A stretch of 64,000 bases of DNA from Paeniglutamicibacter sp. Y32M11 (GTDB taxonomy: Bacteria > Actinomycetota > Actinomycetes > Actinomycetales > Micrococcaceae): the NCBI RefSeq assembly GCF_019285735.1, contig NZ_CP079107.1, forward strand, positions 1,674,001 through 1,738,000, read 5' to 3'. How positions within the stretch are numbered: the first letter of the stretch is position 1; each line of letters opens with the position of its first letter. Both the position numbers and the translations under genes were made by a program. Below, piece by piece: positions 53,894-63,833 of this stretch. The notes below the pieces were generated by a model that worked only from the letters and a program-made list of their open reading frames with translations, was not told where the DNA came from and made no database searches.

Positions 53894-55005
53894 TTCCCGC
53901 CAGCGTTCTTCAGCGAGGCTGCGAGGTCGGTGAGTAGTTCGTTCCAGGCGCTCTCGAACTTCTCCAGACCCTCAACCTCGAGCTTGGCCACAACATCGTT
54001 GTAGTCAACACCCAGGGCAGCGAGGGAGTCGAGCACGGCGTTGGCCTCGGCGTAGCCGCCGGTGACGGTATCTCCGGTGATCACCGCGTGATCGGCGGTG
54101 GCTTCCAGGGTCTTCTCCGGCATGGTGTTCACGGTGTTCGGTGCGCACAGTCCGGTGACGTAGAGGGTGTCCGGCAGGGCCGGATCCTTCACGCCGGTGG
54201 AGGCCCACAGCGGGCGCTGTGCGTTGGCGCCGGCGGCGGCCAACAGGTTCCAGCGCTCGGAGGTGAAGGACTCCTCGTAGACCTGGTAGGCCAAAATGGC
54301 GTTGGCCAGTCCGGCCTTGCCACGCATCGACTCGGCCTCGGGGGTGTTGATGACGTTCAGGCGGGCGTCAATTTCCGAATCCACGCGGGAAACGAAGAAG
54401 GAAGCGACCGAGTGGATCTTTGACACATCGTGGCCATTGGCCTTCGCTGCCTCCAGACCGGTGAGGAAGGCGTTGATGACCGCGCGGTAGCGTTCCAGGG
54501 AGAAGATCAGGGTGACGTTCACCGAGATGCCGGCGGCCAAGGTTTCGGCGATGGCTTCCAGGCCCTCGACGGTCGCCGGGATCTTGATGAGCACGTTTTC
54601 GCGGTTGACCAGGTCGTAGAGCACCTTGGCTTCGGCGATGGTCTCCGCGGTCTTGCGGGCAAGACGCGGGTCAACCTCGATGGAGACGCGGCCATCGGCA
54701 CCGTTGGTGGCCGCGGCGATGGGTGCGAACAGGTCGCAGGCGGCCGCGACGTCATCGCTGGTGATCTTGAAGACTGCTTCCTCGGCGTCCATGCCGGCGG
54801 CTGCCAGCTGGGCAACCTGCTGCGCGTAGGACTCGCCGTTGGACAGTGCGGCGTGGAAGATCGAGGGGTTGGTGGTCACACCAACAACGTTCTTCTCCTT
54901 GATCAGTGCTTCCAGCGAACCGGAGGACAAGCGCTCGCGTGAAAGGTCATCCAACCAGATGGATACGCCGGCGTCGGAAAGTGCCTGGGTGTTTGTGTTA
55001 CTCAC
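53890..55005 (-). CDS. tal: Transaldolase
   Basis: 371 residues from the GTG at 55005, with AAAGGA upstream. Features: [20 protein letters not shown] at the N-terminus, [13 protein letters not shown] (conserved Asn/Pro loop), [13 protein letters not shown], the Schiff-base Lys in [32 protein letters not shown] and [19 protein letters not shown]. It transfers dihydroxyacetone units in the non-oxidative pentose-phosphate pathway. It lies 39 bases after tkt and overlaps pgi. Confidence 0.97.
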   Translation of the reverse strand: MSNTNTQALSDAGVSIWLDDLSRERLSSGSLEALIKEKNVVGVTTNPSIFHAALSNGESYAQQVAQLAAAGMDAEEAVFKITSDDVAAACDLFAPIAAATNGADGRVSIEVDPRLARKTAETIAEAKVLYDLVNRENVLIKIPATVEGLEAIAETLAAGISVNVTLIFSLERYRAVINAFLTGLEAAKANGHDVSKIHSVASFFVSRVDSEIDARLNVINTPEAESMRGKAGLANAILAYQVYEESFTSERWNLLAAAGANAQRPLWASTGVKDPALPDTLYVTGLCAPNTVNTMPEKTLEATADHAVITGDTVTGGYAEANAVLDSLAALGVDYNDVVAKLEVEGLEKFESAWNELLTDLAASLKNAGGK

Positions 55006-55044
55006 GATGAAAAATCCTTTGGGAAGTGGTGAAAGTCGGGGGGA

Positions 55045-57156
55045 TTACTTGGCGGCCGAGATGGAATCAAGAGCCGCGGCGGTGATGGCCTCGGTGGTGA
55101 TTCCAAATTCGGAGTACAGGCGCTTGTAGTCGGCCGATGCCCCGTAGTGATCCAACGAGATGATGCGTCCGGCATCCCCAACGAGTTCGCGCCAGCCCTG
55201 GGCCACGCCGGCCTCGACGGAAACGCGGGCCTTGATCGCTGCCGGGAGCACCGATTCGCGGTAGGCGGCATCCTGCTTGTTAAACCATTCCAGGCAGGGG
55301 ATGGACACGACACGCGCGCCCACGCCCTGAGCCTGAAGTGCTTCACGGGCCTCGATGGCCAGGGAAACCTCGGAGCCGGTGGCCAGCAGCAGCACCGCCG
55401 GTGCGACGACCTCGCCGTTGGCGGTGGCGTCGGCCAGCACGTAGGCACCCTTTTCGGTTCCCGATGCCGCGCCGAAGCCCAGCTCGCTGCGGTCGTAGAC
55501 CGGCAGGTTCTGCCTCGAGAGGATGATGCCCGCCGGGTTGGAGGTGGTTTCCAGGATCTTCTTCCAGGCGAAGGAGACCTCGTTGGCGTCGGCCGGGCGA
55601 ACCACATCGAGGTTCGGGATGGCACGCAGCGAAGCGAGCTGCTCAACCGGCTGGTGCGTCGGTCCGTCTTCGCCCAGGCCGATGGAGTCGTGGGTCCAGA
55701 CGTAGATCGACGGAACGCCCATCAGTGCCGAGAGGCGGATGGCCGGGCGCTGGTAGTCGGAGAAGATCAGGAAGGTACCCGAGTAGGCGCGGGTCGGGGA
55801 GGCCAGGGTGATGCCGTTAACGATGGCTGCCGCGGCGTGCTCGCGGATGCCGAAGTGCAGCACCCGTCCGTAGGGGTTGCCCTTCCAAGAATCGGTGGAG
55901 CGTGATTCCGGGATAAAGGAGGAGGCACCCTCGATGGTGGTGTTGTTCGAGCCGGCGAGGTCGGCCGAGCCGCCCCAGAGCTCGGGTAGCACCGAAGCGA
56001 CGGAATTGATGACCTTACCGGAGGCCGAGCGGGTGGCGACGTCCTTGCCGGCTTCGAATTCCGGCAGGTTTTCGTCCCAGCCGGCCGGCAATTCGCCGGA
56101 TTCCAGGCGCGTCAGCAAGGCCGCATTCTCCGGGTTGGCTGCGCTCCAGGCTTCGAAGCCCTGCTGCCAGCTGGCGCGGGCAGCGGTGCCGCGCTCCTGT
56201 ACGGAGCGGGCGTGGGCCAAGACCTCATCGGCGATCACGAAGGATTCTTCCGGGTTGAAGCCCAGGACGGTCTTCAGGCCGGCAACCTCGGAGCCGCCGA
56301 GCTTGGAGCCGTGGATGCCGCCGGTGTCTTTTTTGGTCGGCGACGGGAAGCCGATGATGGTGCGCAAGCTAATGATCGAGGGACGGTTAGTCTCGGCCTT
56401 GGCGGCGCGCAATGCTGCGTCGAGCTCGGCCAGGTCCTCAACGTAGTCACCGGTCTTGGTCCAGTCAACACGCTGGGTGTGCCAGCCGTAGGCCTCGTAG
56501 CGGCCCAGGACGTTTTCGGTGAACGCGACGTCGGTGTCGTCCTCGATGGAGATGTGGTTCTCATCGTAAATGACAACGAGGTTGCCCAGTTCCTGGTGTC
56601 CGGCCAGCGAGGAAGCCTCGGAGGTGACACCCTCCTGGAGGTCTCCATCGGAGGCGATGACCCAGATGGTGTGGTCAAACGGGGAGGTGCCGGCGGGTGC
56701 CGCCGCGTCCATCATGCCGCGCATGCGGCGCTGGCCGTAGGCGAAGCCAACGGCGGAGGCCAGACCCTGGCCCAGTGGGCCGGTGGTGATTTCCACGCCC
56801 GCGGTGTGACCGTATTCCGGGTGACCGGGGGTCTTAGCGCCCCAGGTGCGCAGGGCCGCGAGGTCGTCCATTTCCAGGCCGTAGCCGGAGAGGAAGAGCT
56901 GCAGGTAAAGGGTCAGCGAGGTGTGACCGGGGGAGAGCACAAAGCGGTCGCGGCCGAGCCACGCGGGATCGCTGGGGTCGTGGCGCAGGTGCTGCTGGAA
57001 GATCAGGTAGGCGGCGGGGGCCAGCGAGATCGCCGTTCCGGGGTGTCCGTTCCCGACCTTTTCGACCGCGTCGGCGGCAAGTACGCGAGCGGTGTCTACT
57101 GCTCGCTGGTCAAGATCGCTCCATGCGAATTCACTGTTGTCTGCTAGTGGCGCCAC
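55045..57156 (-). CDS. tkt: Transketolase
   Basis: 703 residues from the GTG at 57156 (APLADNSEFAWSDLDQRAV), chosen because GGGAGGA lies just upstream; an ATG ten codons earlier has no such site. Thiamine diphosphate motifs include VGNGHPGTAISLAPAAYLIF and WVIASDGDLQEGVTSEASSL, then THDSIGLGEDGPTHQPVEQL in the pyrimidine domain. It moves two-carbon ketol units in the pentose-phosphate pathway. It is the first gene of the minus-strand series and is divergent from ctaB. Confidence 0.96.
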   Translation of the reverse strand: MAPLADNSEFAWSDLDQRAVDTARVLAADAVEKVGNGHPGTAISLAPAAYLIFQQHLRHDPSDPAWLGRDRFVLSPGHTSLTLYLQLFLSGYGLEMDDLAALRTWGAKTPGHPEYGHTAGVEITTGPLGQGLASAVGFAYGQRRMRGMMDAAAPAGTSPFDHTIWVIASDGDLQEGVTSEASSLAGHQELGNLVVIYDENHISIEDDTDVAFTENVLGRYEAYGWHTQRVDWTKTGDYVEDLAELDAALRAAKAETNRPSIISLRTIIGFPSPTKKDTGGIHGSKLGGSEVAGLKTVLGFNPEESFVIADEVLAHARSVQERGTAARASWQQGFEAWSAANPENAALLTRLESGELPAGWDENLPEFEAGKDVATRSASGKVINSVASVLPELWGGSADLAGSNNTTIEGASSFIPESRSTDSWKGNPYGRVLHFGIREHAAAAIVNGITLASPTRAYSGTFLIFSDYQRPAIRLSALMGVPSIYVWTHDSIGLGEDGPTHQPVEQLASLRAIPNLDVVRPADANEVSFAWKKILETTSNPAGIILSRQNLPVYDRSELGFGAASGTEKGAYVLADATANGEVVAPAVLLLATGSEVSLAIEAREALQAQGVGARVVSIPCLEWFNKQDAAYRESVLPAAIKARVSVEAGVAQGWRELVGDAGRIISLDHYGASADYKRLYSEFGITTEAITAAALDSISAAK

Positions 57157-57470
57157 GATGTGGGGTCCTCCCTGTACGGTGTGCATTTCAAAGTCTGCTG
57201 GTTGCGCCGGTGCCGGGCCTGCTAAGCACAACGCCGCCGTCCGTCCGGTAAAGACAGGACAGTTTCGGCGGCGGCGCAACGCTCCCAGCTTAGCCGCTTT
57301 GAGCACGAAAGTGCCCCTTTGTGGCCTGTTATTGAGGCATGGCGAAAACTCCGTGAGCACCGCGTTGGCTTGGGCGTCGAGAGAGCACCGCTCAACCGGC
57401 CGATTTCTACGGGACGTAAAAGGGTATGATGGGGGGTGTCTGTCCTTATTACCCCCGTAGAACTGAGTAG
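57157..57470. promoter_or_regulatory. Divergent tkt/ctaB control region
   Basis: A 314-bp gap without genes. TATGAT at 57425-57430 is a good -10 for ctaB, about 40 bases before its ATG; the -35 is weak. The GGGAGGA ribosome-binding site of tkt is at its left edge. No promoter for tkt could be fixed and no repeats stand out. Confidence 0.45.
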
Positions 57471-58454
57471 ATGTCTGTGAAGACCGTGTCCGTTGACTCC
57501 GCCACGAGGGCCCGCGCAGCTCGTCAGCATGACGAAGGTCTTGGTGACTTCGTTTCGCGTAAAGCGAAGGCCTACCTGGCGCTGACCAAACCCCGGGTCA
57601 TCGAGCTATTGCTCGTAACCACGCTGCCGACCATGATGTTTGCCGAACGAGGGTTCCCCTCGATTTCCCTGGTGCTTGCCACCTTGCTCGGTGGCGGTAT
57701 GGCGGCCGGAGCCTCGGGTTCCTTCAACTGCTATATCGATCGCGATATGGACAAGATCATGAAGCGCACCAAGGGGCGCCCGCTGGTGACCGGCGAGGTC
57801 ACTCCGCGTGAAGCGCTGATCTTCTCCTACCTGCTGGGCATTGCCTCGCTGGTAGTGCTGTGGTTTGGGACCAACCCGCTGACCACCGCCCTGGGCCTGG
57901 CCGCGATTCTTTTCTACGTGGTGCTCTACACCCTGATCCTCAAGCGCCGCACCTCCCAGAACATCGTCTGGGGCGGCATTGCCGGCTGCATGCCGGTGCT
58001 CATCGGTTGGGCGGCCGTGACCAACAAGGTGGAGTGGCCAGCGATCATCCTGTTCCTCATCATCTTCTTGTGGACGCCGCCGCATTACTGGCCGCTGTCC
58101 ATGAAGTATGCCGATGACTACAACGCGGCTCACGTGCCGATGCTCGGCGCTATTTCCAGCGCTCGACGCGTCTCGGTACAGGTCGTTCTGTACGCCTGGG
58201 CCACCGTGGTCTGCTCGCTGCTGCTGGCTCCGATGGGTTACGCGGGCATCGTTTACACGGTGCTGGCCGGCGTCTCGGGCCTCTGGTTCGTCTACGAATG
58301 CCACGTGCTCTACCGTGAGGCGCAGCGCGACCACGACCCGGCCGAGATGAACAAGAAGGCCATGAAGGTCTTCCACATTTCCATCACCTACCTGACGCTG
58401 GTCTTCGTGGCCCTGGCCATCGATCCGTTTGTTGGCGGTCCGCTCTTCGGCTAG
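57471..58454 (+). CDS. ctaB: Protohaem IX farnesyltransferase (haem O synthase)
   Basis: 327 residues with about eight or nine membrane helices. The two Asp-rich prenyl motifs are visible: [20 protein letters not shown] near residue 90 and [14 protein letters not shown] near residue 210, along with [17 protein letters not shown] at the first helix and [10 protein letters not shown]. It adds a farnesyl chain to haem B to give haem O for cytochrome oxidase. The haem A synthase gene ctaA follows downstream on the other strand. Confidence 0.96.
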   Translation: MSVKTVSVDSATRARAARQHDEGLGDFVSRKAKAYLALTKPRVIELLLVTTLPTMMFAERGFPSISLVLATLLGGGMAAGASGSFNCYIDRDMDKIMKRTKGRPLVTGEVTPREALIFSYLLGIASLVVLWFGTNPLTTALGLAAILFYVVLYTLILKRRTSQNIVWGGIAGCMPVLIGWAAVTNKVEWPAIILFLIIFLWTPPHYWPLSMKYADDYNAAHVPMLGAISSARRVSVQVVLYAWATVVCSLLLAPMGYAGIVYTVLAGVSGLWFVYECHVLYREAQRDHDPAEMNKKAMKVFHISITYLTLVFVALAIDPFVGGPLFG

Positions 58455-58492
58455 TAGCAAGTAGCCAGAACGTAGCGTTCACGGTTCTATCG

Positions 58493-58539
58493 GCGGCCGG
58501 TACCGCGGGGATATTCACCCCGCCGTGCCGGCCGCTTTT
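58493..58539 (+). terminator. ctaB terminator
   Basis: GCGGCCGG (58493-58500) pairs with 58528-58535, with further imperfect pairing inside (GCGGGG/CCCCGC), and is followed by TTTTG. Confidence 0.65.
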
Positions 58540-58582
58540 GCATGCCCCCGGCTTGATGACGAGGCGGATGGGTCAGGGGAGG

Positions 58583-58613
58583 GCTGCTAAGCCGCTGTCG
58601 CTGGCTTAGCAGC
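58583..58613. repeat. Additional inverted repeat between ctaB and ctaA
   Basis: GCTGCTAAGCC (58583-58593) and its complement (58603-58613) form an 11-bp stem with a 9-base loop. It is the middle of three hairpins in this 273-bp convergent gap. Confidence 0.5.
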
Positions 58614-58660
58614 ACCGCGAAGCGAGCACGATACCCACGCGCGTGACCCGCCTTCCATGC

Positions 58661-58701
58661 AAAACGCCCTCCGACTGAAGGACAGTCGGAGGGCGTTTTT
58701 T
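58661..58701. terminator. Terminator serving ctaA (bidirectional)
   Basis: A perfect 17-bp stem AAAACGCCCTCCGACTG (58661-58677) with 58683-58699 and a 5-base loop, with A-run and T-run flanks, 27 bases past the ctaA stop. Confidence 0.9.
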
Positions 58702-58727
58702 GCTCCGTATGAGGAGCGGCAGGCGTC

Positions 58728-59690
58728 TTAGAAGGGGAACTTCGTGGTGCTGCGGTCCCAGAGGTGCACCGCGGCCGAGGCCAAGAGCGAGGCGCCGAGC
58801 ATGTGAGCCAGCACCAAGAGGACCGGCAGGCCGGTGAAGTGCTGCACATAACCGATGATGCCCTGCAGGACCACGACGGCTGCCAGCAGGAGCAACGGGG
58901 TGCGCAGCTTCTTGTCGCTGGCGTTGCGGTACGCCAGCACGAGCGCGGCGATGATCGCCAGCACCAGGAGGTACACCGGAACCACATGGATACGGGTGAC
59001 GATGTATGGGTCAAACATGTGGCGCGGAGCGTCAGCATCACCGGCGTGCGGGCCGGTGCCCGTGACGATGGTGCCCAGCACCAATGCCACGGCGGCGGAA
59101 GCAAAAATGACCCAGGCCAGGAAGCGTTGTGTGGTTCCGGCCGGTGCGCCCAGTGAGGTTTCGCCGCGGCGTAGTGCTCCGGTGCGGGTGACCAGCAAGG
59201 TGGCCGCCATGACCAGGGCTGCGGAGACCAAGAAATGCAGCGAGACGACCCACGGGTTCAGGCGAGTCCAGACTGTGATGCCGCCGATGAGCGCCTGCGC
59301 CGGGATGACGGCCAGCAGTGCGATGGCGAGCCGGAACACCGTCTTGTGGGTGGCGCGCATGCGCCAGAGGGAAACGATCATCGCCACCGCCACGGCGGTC
59401 AGGACGAAGGTCAGCAAACGGTTGCCGAACTCGATGAGTCCGTGGATGCCCATTTCGGCGACCGGAGTCATCGAGCCCGGGACACAGTTGGGCCACTGCG
59501 AACAGCCCAGACCGGATTTAGTCAGGCGTACTGCGCCACCGGTAATAATGATGCCAATCTGCGAGGCCAGCGAGGCGATGGCCAGCCGATGCACCGTATT
59601 GTTCACGGTGGTTGGCAACTTGTCCGCCAACCGGGCAATGAGGGCGGCAAATAGGGCGTACCAGCGAGTGCCGGAAGCGTTGGTGCTCAT
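58728..59690 (-). CDS. ctaA: Haem A synthase (COX15/CtaA)
   Basis: 320 residues from the ATG at 59690 (MSTNASGTRWYALF). Eight membrane helices are apparent in two four-helix halves. Conserved residues include GGAVRLTKSGLGCSQWPNC, with a cysteine pair in the first external loop, EMGIHGLIEFGNRLL (haem-ligand His) and RIHVVPVYLLVLA and LAHMLGASLLASAAV in the second half. It oxidises the methyl group of haem O to make haem A. The ABC permease gene ends 20 bases upstream. Confidence 0.95.
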   Translation of the reverse strand: MSTNASGTRWYALFAALIARLADKLPTTVNNTVHRLAIASLASQIGIIITGGAVRLTKSGLGCSQWPNCVPGSMTPVAEMGIHGLIEFGNRLLTFVLTAVAVAMIVSLWRMRATHKTVFRLAIALLAVIPAQALIGGITVWTRLNPWVVSLHFLVSAALVMAATLLVTRTGALRRGETSLGAPAGTTQRFLAWVIFASAAVALVLGTIVTGTGPHAGDADAPRHMFDPYIVTRIHVVPVYLLVLAIIAALVLAYRNASDKKLRTPLLLLAAVVVLQGIIGYVQHFTGLPVLLVLAHMLGASLLASAAVHLWDRSTTKFPF

Positions 59691-59709
59691 GGTGTAGTGC
59701 TCCAGGATG

Positions 59710-60483
59710 CTAGTTCCACTTGAACCAGCGGGTTGCGGCGAAACCGGCAATGATTGTCCATGCCAGCAGGATGAGGATGCCGGAAACCGAGGTGGTTCCG
59801 GAGATCAGTGCCGCGCGCAGGGAATCACCCAGGGCGGCGGAGGGCAAGAGGTCAACAAACGGCTGCAGGTAATCGGGGGCTCGAGTGCTCGGGAACAGGA
59901 TGCCGCCGGCTGCAGCGAGTAGTACCCACGCCAGATTGGTGATGGCCAGGGTGGCTTCGGGCCGGACGGTGCCGGCCACCAATAATCCCAGCGCGGTGAA
60001 TGCCGTCGCACCCAGGATGAGTAAAACGATGGCCGCGGGGATGCCCGCCGGTGCCGGTCGCCAGCCCATGAATGCAGCGAGTCCGCCGATGACCACCACC
60101 TGTAGAAACAGCACGGTCAGCACGGCGATGACCTTTCCGTAGATCAGGCCGGTGCGGCCCAACGGTGTGGTGGAAAGGAAACGCAGTACCCCATAACGAC
60201 GGTCAAAGCCGGTGGCGATGCCCTGCCCGGTGAAGGCGGTGGACACCACGCAGAGCGCCAAGACGCCGGGGGTGGCGGCATTCACGGCACTGTCGGCAAC
60301 ATCGCTCAGCAGATCCGTGAGGACCAAGCCGATCAGCGCCAGCATGGGCAGTACCGCCGCAACAATGAGTTGTTCGCCGTTGCTGAGCATGCCCAGGGTT
60401 TCATAACGTCCCTGCAGCATGATGCGTTTGATGGTGCCCTGAGCATTGCTGGGGGCAGGCGGACGCTGCGTGCTAGTTCGCAT
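59710..60483 (-). CDS. ABC-2 type transporter permease
   Basis: 257 residues from the ATG at 60483, overlapping the end of the ATPase gene by 11 bases. Six hydrophobic segments are visible (for example LIVAAVLPMLALIGLVLTDL and GILILLAWTIIAGFAATRWF). This is an export permease partnered with the adjacent ATPase. In mycobacteria an ABC exporter of this kind sits between ctaA and the suf operon as well, which suggests a conserved but undefined link to haem or iron-sulphur handling. Confidence 0.9.
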   Translation of the reverse strand: MRTSTQRPPAPSNAQGTIKRIMLQGRYETLGMLSNGEQLIVAAVLPMLALIGLVLTDLLSDVADSAVNAATPGVLALCVVSTAFTGQGIATGFDRRYGVLRFLSTTPLGRTGLIYGKVIAVLTVLFLQVVVIGGLAAFMGWRPAPAGIPAAIVLLILGATAFTALGLLVAGTVRPEATLAITNLAWVLLAAAGGILFPSTRAPDYLQPFVDLLPSAALGDSLRAALISGTTSVSGILILLAWTIIAGFAATRWFKWN

Positions 60484-61429
60484 GGTTTCCCTTGTCGGCA
60501 ATTTCCAGGAACACGTCTTCAAGTGTTCTCGGCTGCATGGTCAGTGAGTTCGGCAAGATGCCTTCGCTGCTCCACCACCCGGTCAGCGCCGCGAGGTCAG
60601 CCGCACTGCGCACCCCATCAAAGCGGTAGTGCCCGGGCTTGGATTCGATCAGCTGCAGATGTTCGGGGAACGCTGGCAGCACCATGGCCGCGGTAGCGCT
60701 GAAGGTCACTGCCTGCGCGGGAGACTCGTTGGCCGCGTGCGCGGTGAGCTCGGCAACGGTGCCTTGAGCCACGTTGCGGCCATCATCAATGATGTAGACG
60801 TAGTCCGAGAGACGCTGAGCATCCTCCATCAAATGCGTGGTGAGCACGATGCACAGTCCGGCTTCGCGCAGTTCACCAATCAGGTCAAAAACAACTTGGC
60901 GTGACTGCGGATCGAGGCCGGCGCTCGGCTCGTCAAGGAAGATGACTTCGGGATTTCCGGCCAACGCGGCCGCCAGGGCAACACGCTGCTTCTGACCACC
61001 GGAGAGGCGCCGGATCGAGGTGGTGGAAAATTCGTTGATGCCCAGACGCTCAATGAGTGAATTGATGTCGGCCGGGCGCTCGTACATCGAAGCGACGTGT
61101 TCCAGTAAGGGAATCGGGCGCAGCGAGGGAGGCAAGCCGCCGTCCTGCAACATGACTCCCACACGTGAACGCAGGGCCGGGCTGGCTCCGAAGGGATCCT
61201 CGCCCAGCAGCCGGACGCTGCCGCCGTTGGTTTTGAGTAGGCCCTGCGCGCAGCCCAGTGTGGTGGACTTACCCGCACCGTTGGACCCCAGTAGGGTGGT
61301 GACGGTACCGGCGTGTGCTGTCAGGCTGATGCCATGCAAAACACGCACCATACGACCATCAAGGGCGGGTACGGGGCCGAAATCTTTGAGCAAGTCCTCG
61401 ATAACGAGGCTTGGAGACACATTGGACAC
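60473..61429 (-). CDS. ABC transporter ATP-binding protein
   Basis: 318 residues from the GTG at 61429. Walker A is LLGSNGAGKSTTLG, the signature is RRLSGGQKQRVALAAALAG, Walker B is EVIFLDEPSAGLDPQ and the switch His is in VLTTHLMEDAQRLSD. The C-terminal ~100 residues are an extension typical of drug-exporter ATPases. It energises the adjacent ABC-2 permease. It is divergent from sufR and has a leaderless -10 element. Confidence 0.95.
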   Translation of the reverse strand: MSNVSPSLVIEDLLKDFGPVPALDGRMVRVLHGISLTAHAGTVTTLLGSNGAGKSTTLGCAQGLLKTNGGSVRLLGEDPFGASPALRSRVGVMLQDGGLPPSLRPIPLLEHVASMYERPADINSLIERLGINEFSTTSIRRLSGGQKQRVALAAALAGNPEVIFLDEPSAGLDPQSRQVVFDLIGELREAGLCIVLTTHLMEDAQRLSDYVYIIDDGRNVAQGTVAELTAHAANESPAQAVTFSATAAMVLPAFPEHLQLIESKPGHYRFDGVRSAADLAALTGWWSSEGILPNSLTMQPRTLEDVFLEIADKGNHAN

Positions 61430-61435
61430 TCCGAT

Positions 61436-61441
61436 ATTCTA
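61436..61441 (-). promoter_or_regulatory. -10 element TAGAAT, leaderless start of ABC ATPase gene
   Basis: On the minus strand TAGAAT ends 6 nt before the GTG at 61429. Confidence 0.5.
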
Positions 61442-61505
61442 TGTCACGTAGTAGAAGTCCTCGGCGGGCGTGAAGCCGTTCTGATTGCCCTCCGCTCGCG
61501 CGTGT

Positions 61506-61551
61506 GATGAACATCATCGGGGGGCGACTGGGAAGTAAGCGGTGCCTTACT
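61506..61551. promoter_or_regulatory. Candidate SufR operator palindromes in the ABC/sufR divergent region
   Basis: Two inverted repeats lie between the divergent genes: TGATG-AA-CATCA (61506-61517) and AGTAAG-N6-CTTACT (61534-61551). Either could bind the dimeric regulator encoded just downstream. This is position-based inference. Confidence 0.4.
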
Positions 61552-61585
61552 AGACGGGGCCACTGTATTAGCGCATGCTTGTGTT

Positions 61586-62374
61586 GTGTATTCATCGAAT
61601 AAGTCCGTGGCTGTCTCCGATGCCCCGGCGCCCCACGTTCCCGTAACGGGTGATGCCGAAGAACGCACCCGCGACCGCGTCCTGTATTCCGTCCTTGAAG
61701 ACGGACCTATCAGTGCCGCCGAACTGGGCGAGCGCCTGGGCTTTACTCCAGCTGCCGTCCGTCGCCACCTTGATGCCCTCTCCAAGCAGGGGCTCGTTGA
61801 GGTCAAGCTTGTCGCCAACCAGCGCTCCGGCGCCGGGCGGCCGTCCCGCCGCTACGTGCTTTCGCACCGCGGCCAAACAAAAATGGGCAACGATTACCTC
61901 GACATCGCAACCGATGCGCTGACCGAACTTGGCCGTGCCGCCGGACCTGCCGCCGTTGAGGCGTTCGCCGCCCGCCGTTTTGCCGCCATGGAGCAGCGAT
62001 ATCGCCCGGCGGTTGAGGGAATCGAGGCACTGGAGGACCGTGCCGAGGCTCTGAGTGAAGTACTCAGTGCCGATGGTTTTGTTGCCTCCACTCGAAAGGT
62101 CGGGGCAGGTTCGCCCACGGCCACCATGCTCAGCGTTCAGCTGTGCCAGGGGCACTGCCCCATTCAAGATTTGGCCAGGGAATTCCCCGTCTTTTGCGAG
62201 ATGGAAACCCAAGCCTTTTCCCGTCTGCTGGGTGTCGATGTGCGAAGGCTCTCGACACTAGCCAGCGGCGGGCATGTGTGTACGACCCACGTCCCCGTGG
62301 GCCGGAACCAAACTCCTCAGCCAGCTGAGAAGAGAACTCGAATCAAGATCACGAAGCAGGAGAGGCCGCGATGA
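61586..62374 (+). CDS. sufR: Iron-sulphur-sensing transcriptional repressor SufR
   Basis: 262 residues from the GTG at 61586. A winged helix-turn-helix covers roughly residues 30-105 ([38 protein letters not shown]). The C-terminal part has four cysteines, Cys187, Cys191, Cys204 and Cys232 ([26 protein letters not shown]), suited to bind an Fe-S cluster. Family knowledge: cluster-loaded SufR represses the suf operon and releases it under iron or oxidative stress. The sufB start lies inside its stop, so it is the first gene of the suf operon. Confidence 0.93.
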   Translation: MYSSNKSVAVSDAPAPHVPVTGDAEERTRDRVLYSVLEDGPISAAELGERLGFTPAAVRRHLDALSKQGLVEVKLVANQRSGAGRPSRRYVLSHRGQTKMGNDYLDIATDALTELGRAAGPAAVEAFAARRFAAMEQRYRPAVEGIEALEDRAEALSEVLSADGFVASTRKVGAGSPTATMLSVQLCQGHCPIQDLAREFPVFCEMETQAFSRLLGVDVRRLSTLASGGHVCTTHVPVGRNQTPQPAEKRTRIKITKQERPR

Positions 62375-63831
62375 CGGATCAGATTGCCCCCGAGTCCACT
62401 GACGCCGGCGTGATTACCGAGATCTTGGAGAAGAACCCAGAACTCCAGGGAATCGGTAGTTACGAATACGGGTGGAGCGACAAGAATGACGCAGGTGCCA
62501 ATGCGCGCCGCGGCATCAACGAAGACGTTGTCCGCAACATCTCGGAGCTCAAGAGTGAGCCCCAGTGGATGCTGGACATGCGCCTGAAGGGCCTGAAGTA
62601 CTTCGACCGCAAGCCCATGCCTACCTGGGGTGCAGACCTCTCGGGCATTGACTTCGATAACATCAAGTACTTTGTGCGCTCCACCGAGAAGCAGGCAACC
62701 AGTTGGGATGACCTGCCCGACGACATCAAGAACACCTACGACAAGCTCGGCATCCCCGAGGCAGAAAAGCAGCGCCTGGTTTCCGGTGTCGCCGCCCAGT
62801 ACGAGTCCGAGGTTGTTTACCACCAGCTCCGCGAGGATCTGGAAAAGCAGGGTGTCATCTTCCTAGATACCGACACCGCGCTGCGCGAGCACGAAGACAT
62901 CTTCAAGGAGTACTTCGGCACGATCATCCCGGTGGGCGACAACAAGTTTGCGTCGCTGAACACCTCGGTGTGGTCCGGTGGATCCTTCGTCTACGTCCCC
63001 AAGGGCGTCCACGTGGACATCCCGCTGCAGGCCTACTTCCGTATTAATACGGAAAACATGGGTCAGTTCGAGCGCACCCTGATCATTGCCGATGAGGACT
63101 CCTACGTTCACTACATCGAGGGCTGCACCGCCCCGATTTACACCTCGGATTCGCTGCACTCGGCAGTTGTGGAAATCATCGTGAAGAAGGGCGCTCGCGT
63201 CCGTTACACCACGATCCAGAACTGGTCGAACAACGTGTACAACCTGGTGACCAAGCGCGCCGTCTGTGAAGAGGGCGCCACCATGGAGTGGGTCGATGGC
63301 AACATCGGTTCCAAGGTCACCATGAAGTACCCGGCCGTTTACCTCGTGGGTGAAGGCGCTCGTGGAGAGACGCTCTCGCTCGCATTCGCCGGCGAAGGCC
63401 AGCACCAGGACACCGGATCGAAGATGGTGCACATCGCACCGAATACCTCCTCGAAGATCGTCTCGAAGTCGGTCGCCCGCAACGGTGGTCGCTCAGCCTA
63501 CCGCGGCCTGGTCCAGGTTCGCGAAGGCGCCAAGGGTGCACGCAACTCGGTCGAGTGTGACGCGCTGCTGGTTGACCAGATCTCGCGTTCGGATACCTAC
63601 CCGTACATCGACGTCCGCGAGGACGACGTGACCATGGGCCACGAGGCAACCGTTTCGCGCGTCTCCGAAGAGCAGCTGTTCTACCTGATGAGCCGCGGCA
63701 TGACCGAAGAAGACGCCATGGGCATGATCGTGCGTGGCTTCGTCGAACCGATCGCCCGCGAGCTCCCGATGGAGTACGCCATGGAACTGAACCGCCTCAT
63801 TGAACTGCAGATGGAAGGATCCGTCGGTTAA
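62371..63831 (+). CDS. sufB: Fe-S cluster assembly scaffold SufB
   Basis: 486 residues. Typical segments include [80 protein letters not shown] and the C-terminal [20 protein letters not shown]. SufB is the core of the SufBCD scaffold on which clusters are built with sulphur from SufS/SufU. The start overlaps the sufR stop (ATGA) and the sufD start follows after two bases. Confidence 0.98.
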   Translation: MTDQIAPESTDAGVITEILEKNPELQGIGSYEYGWSDKNDAGANARRGINEDVVRNISELKSEPQWMLDMRLKGLKYFDRKPMPTWGADLSGIDFDNIKYFVRSTEKQATSWDDLPDDIKNTYDKLGIPEAEKQRLVSGVAAQYESEVVYHQLREDLEKQGVIFLDTDTALREHEDIFKEYFGTIIPVGDNKFASLNTSVWSGGSFVYVPKGVHVDIPLQAYFRINTENMGQFERTLIIADEDSYVHYIEGCTAPIYTSDSLHSAVVEIIVKKGARVRYTTIQNWSNNVYNLVTKRAVCEEGATMEWVDGNIGSKVTMKYPAVYLVGEGARGETLSLAFAGEGQHQDTGSKMVHIAPNTSSKIVSKSVARNGGRSAYRGLVQVREGAKGARNSVECDALLVDQISRSDTYPYIDVREDDVTMGHEATVSRVSEEQLFYLMSRGMTEEDAMGMIVRGFVEPIARELPMEYAMELNRLIELQMEGSVG

Positions 63832-63833
63832 TC

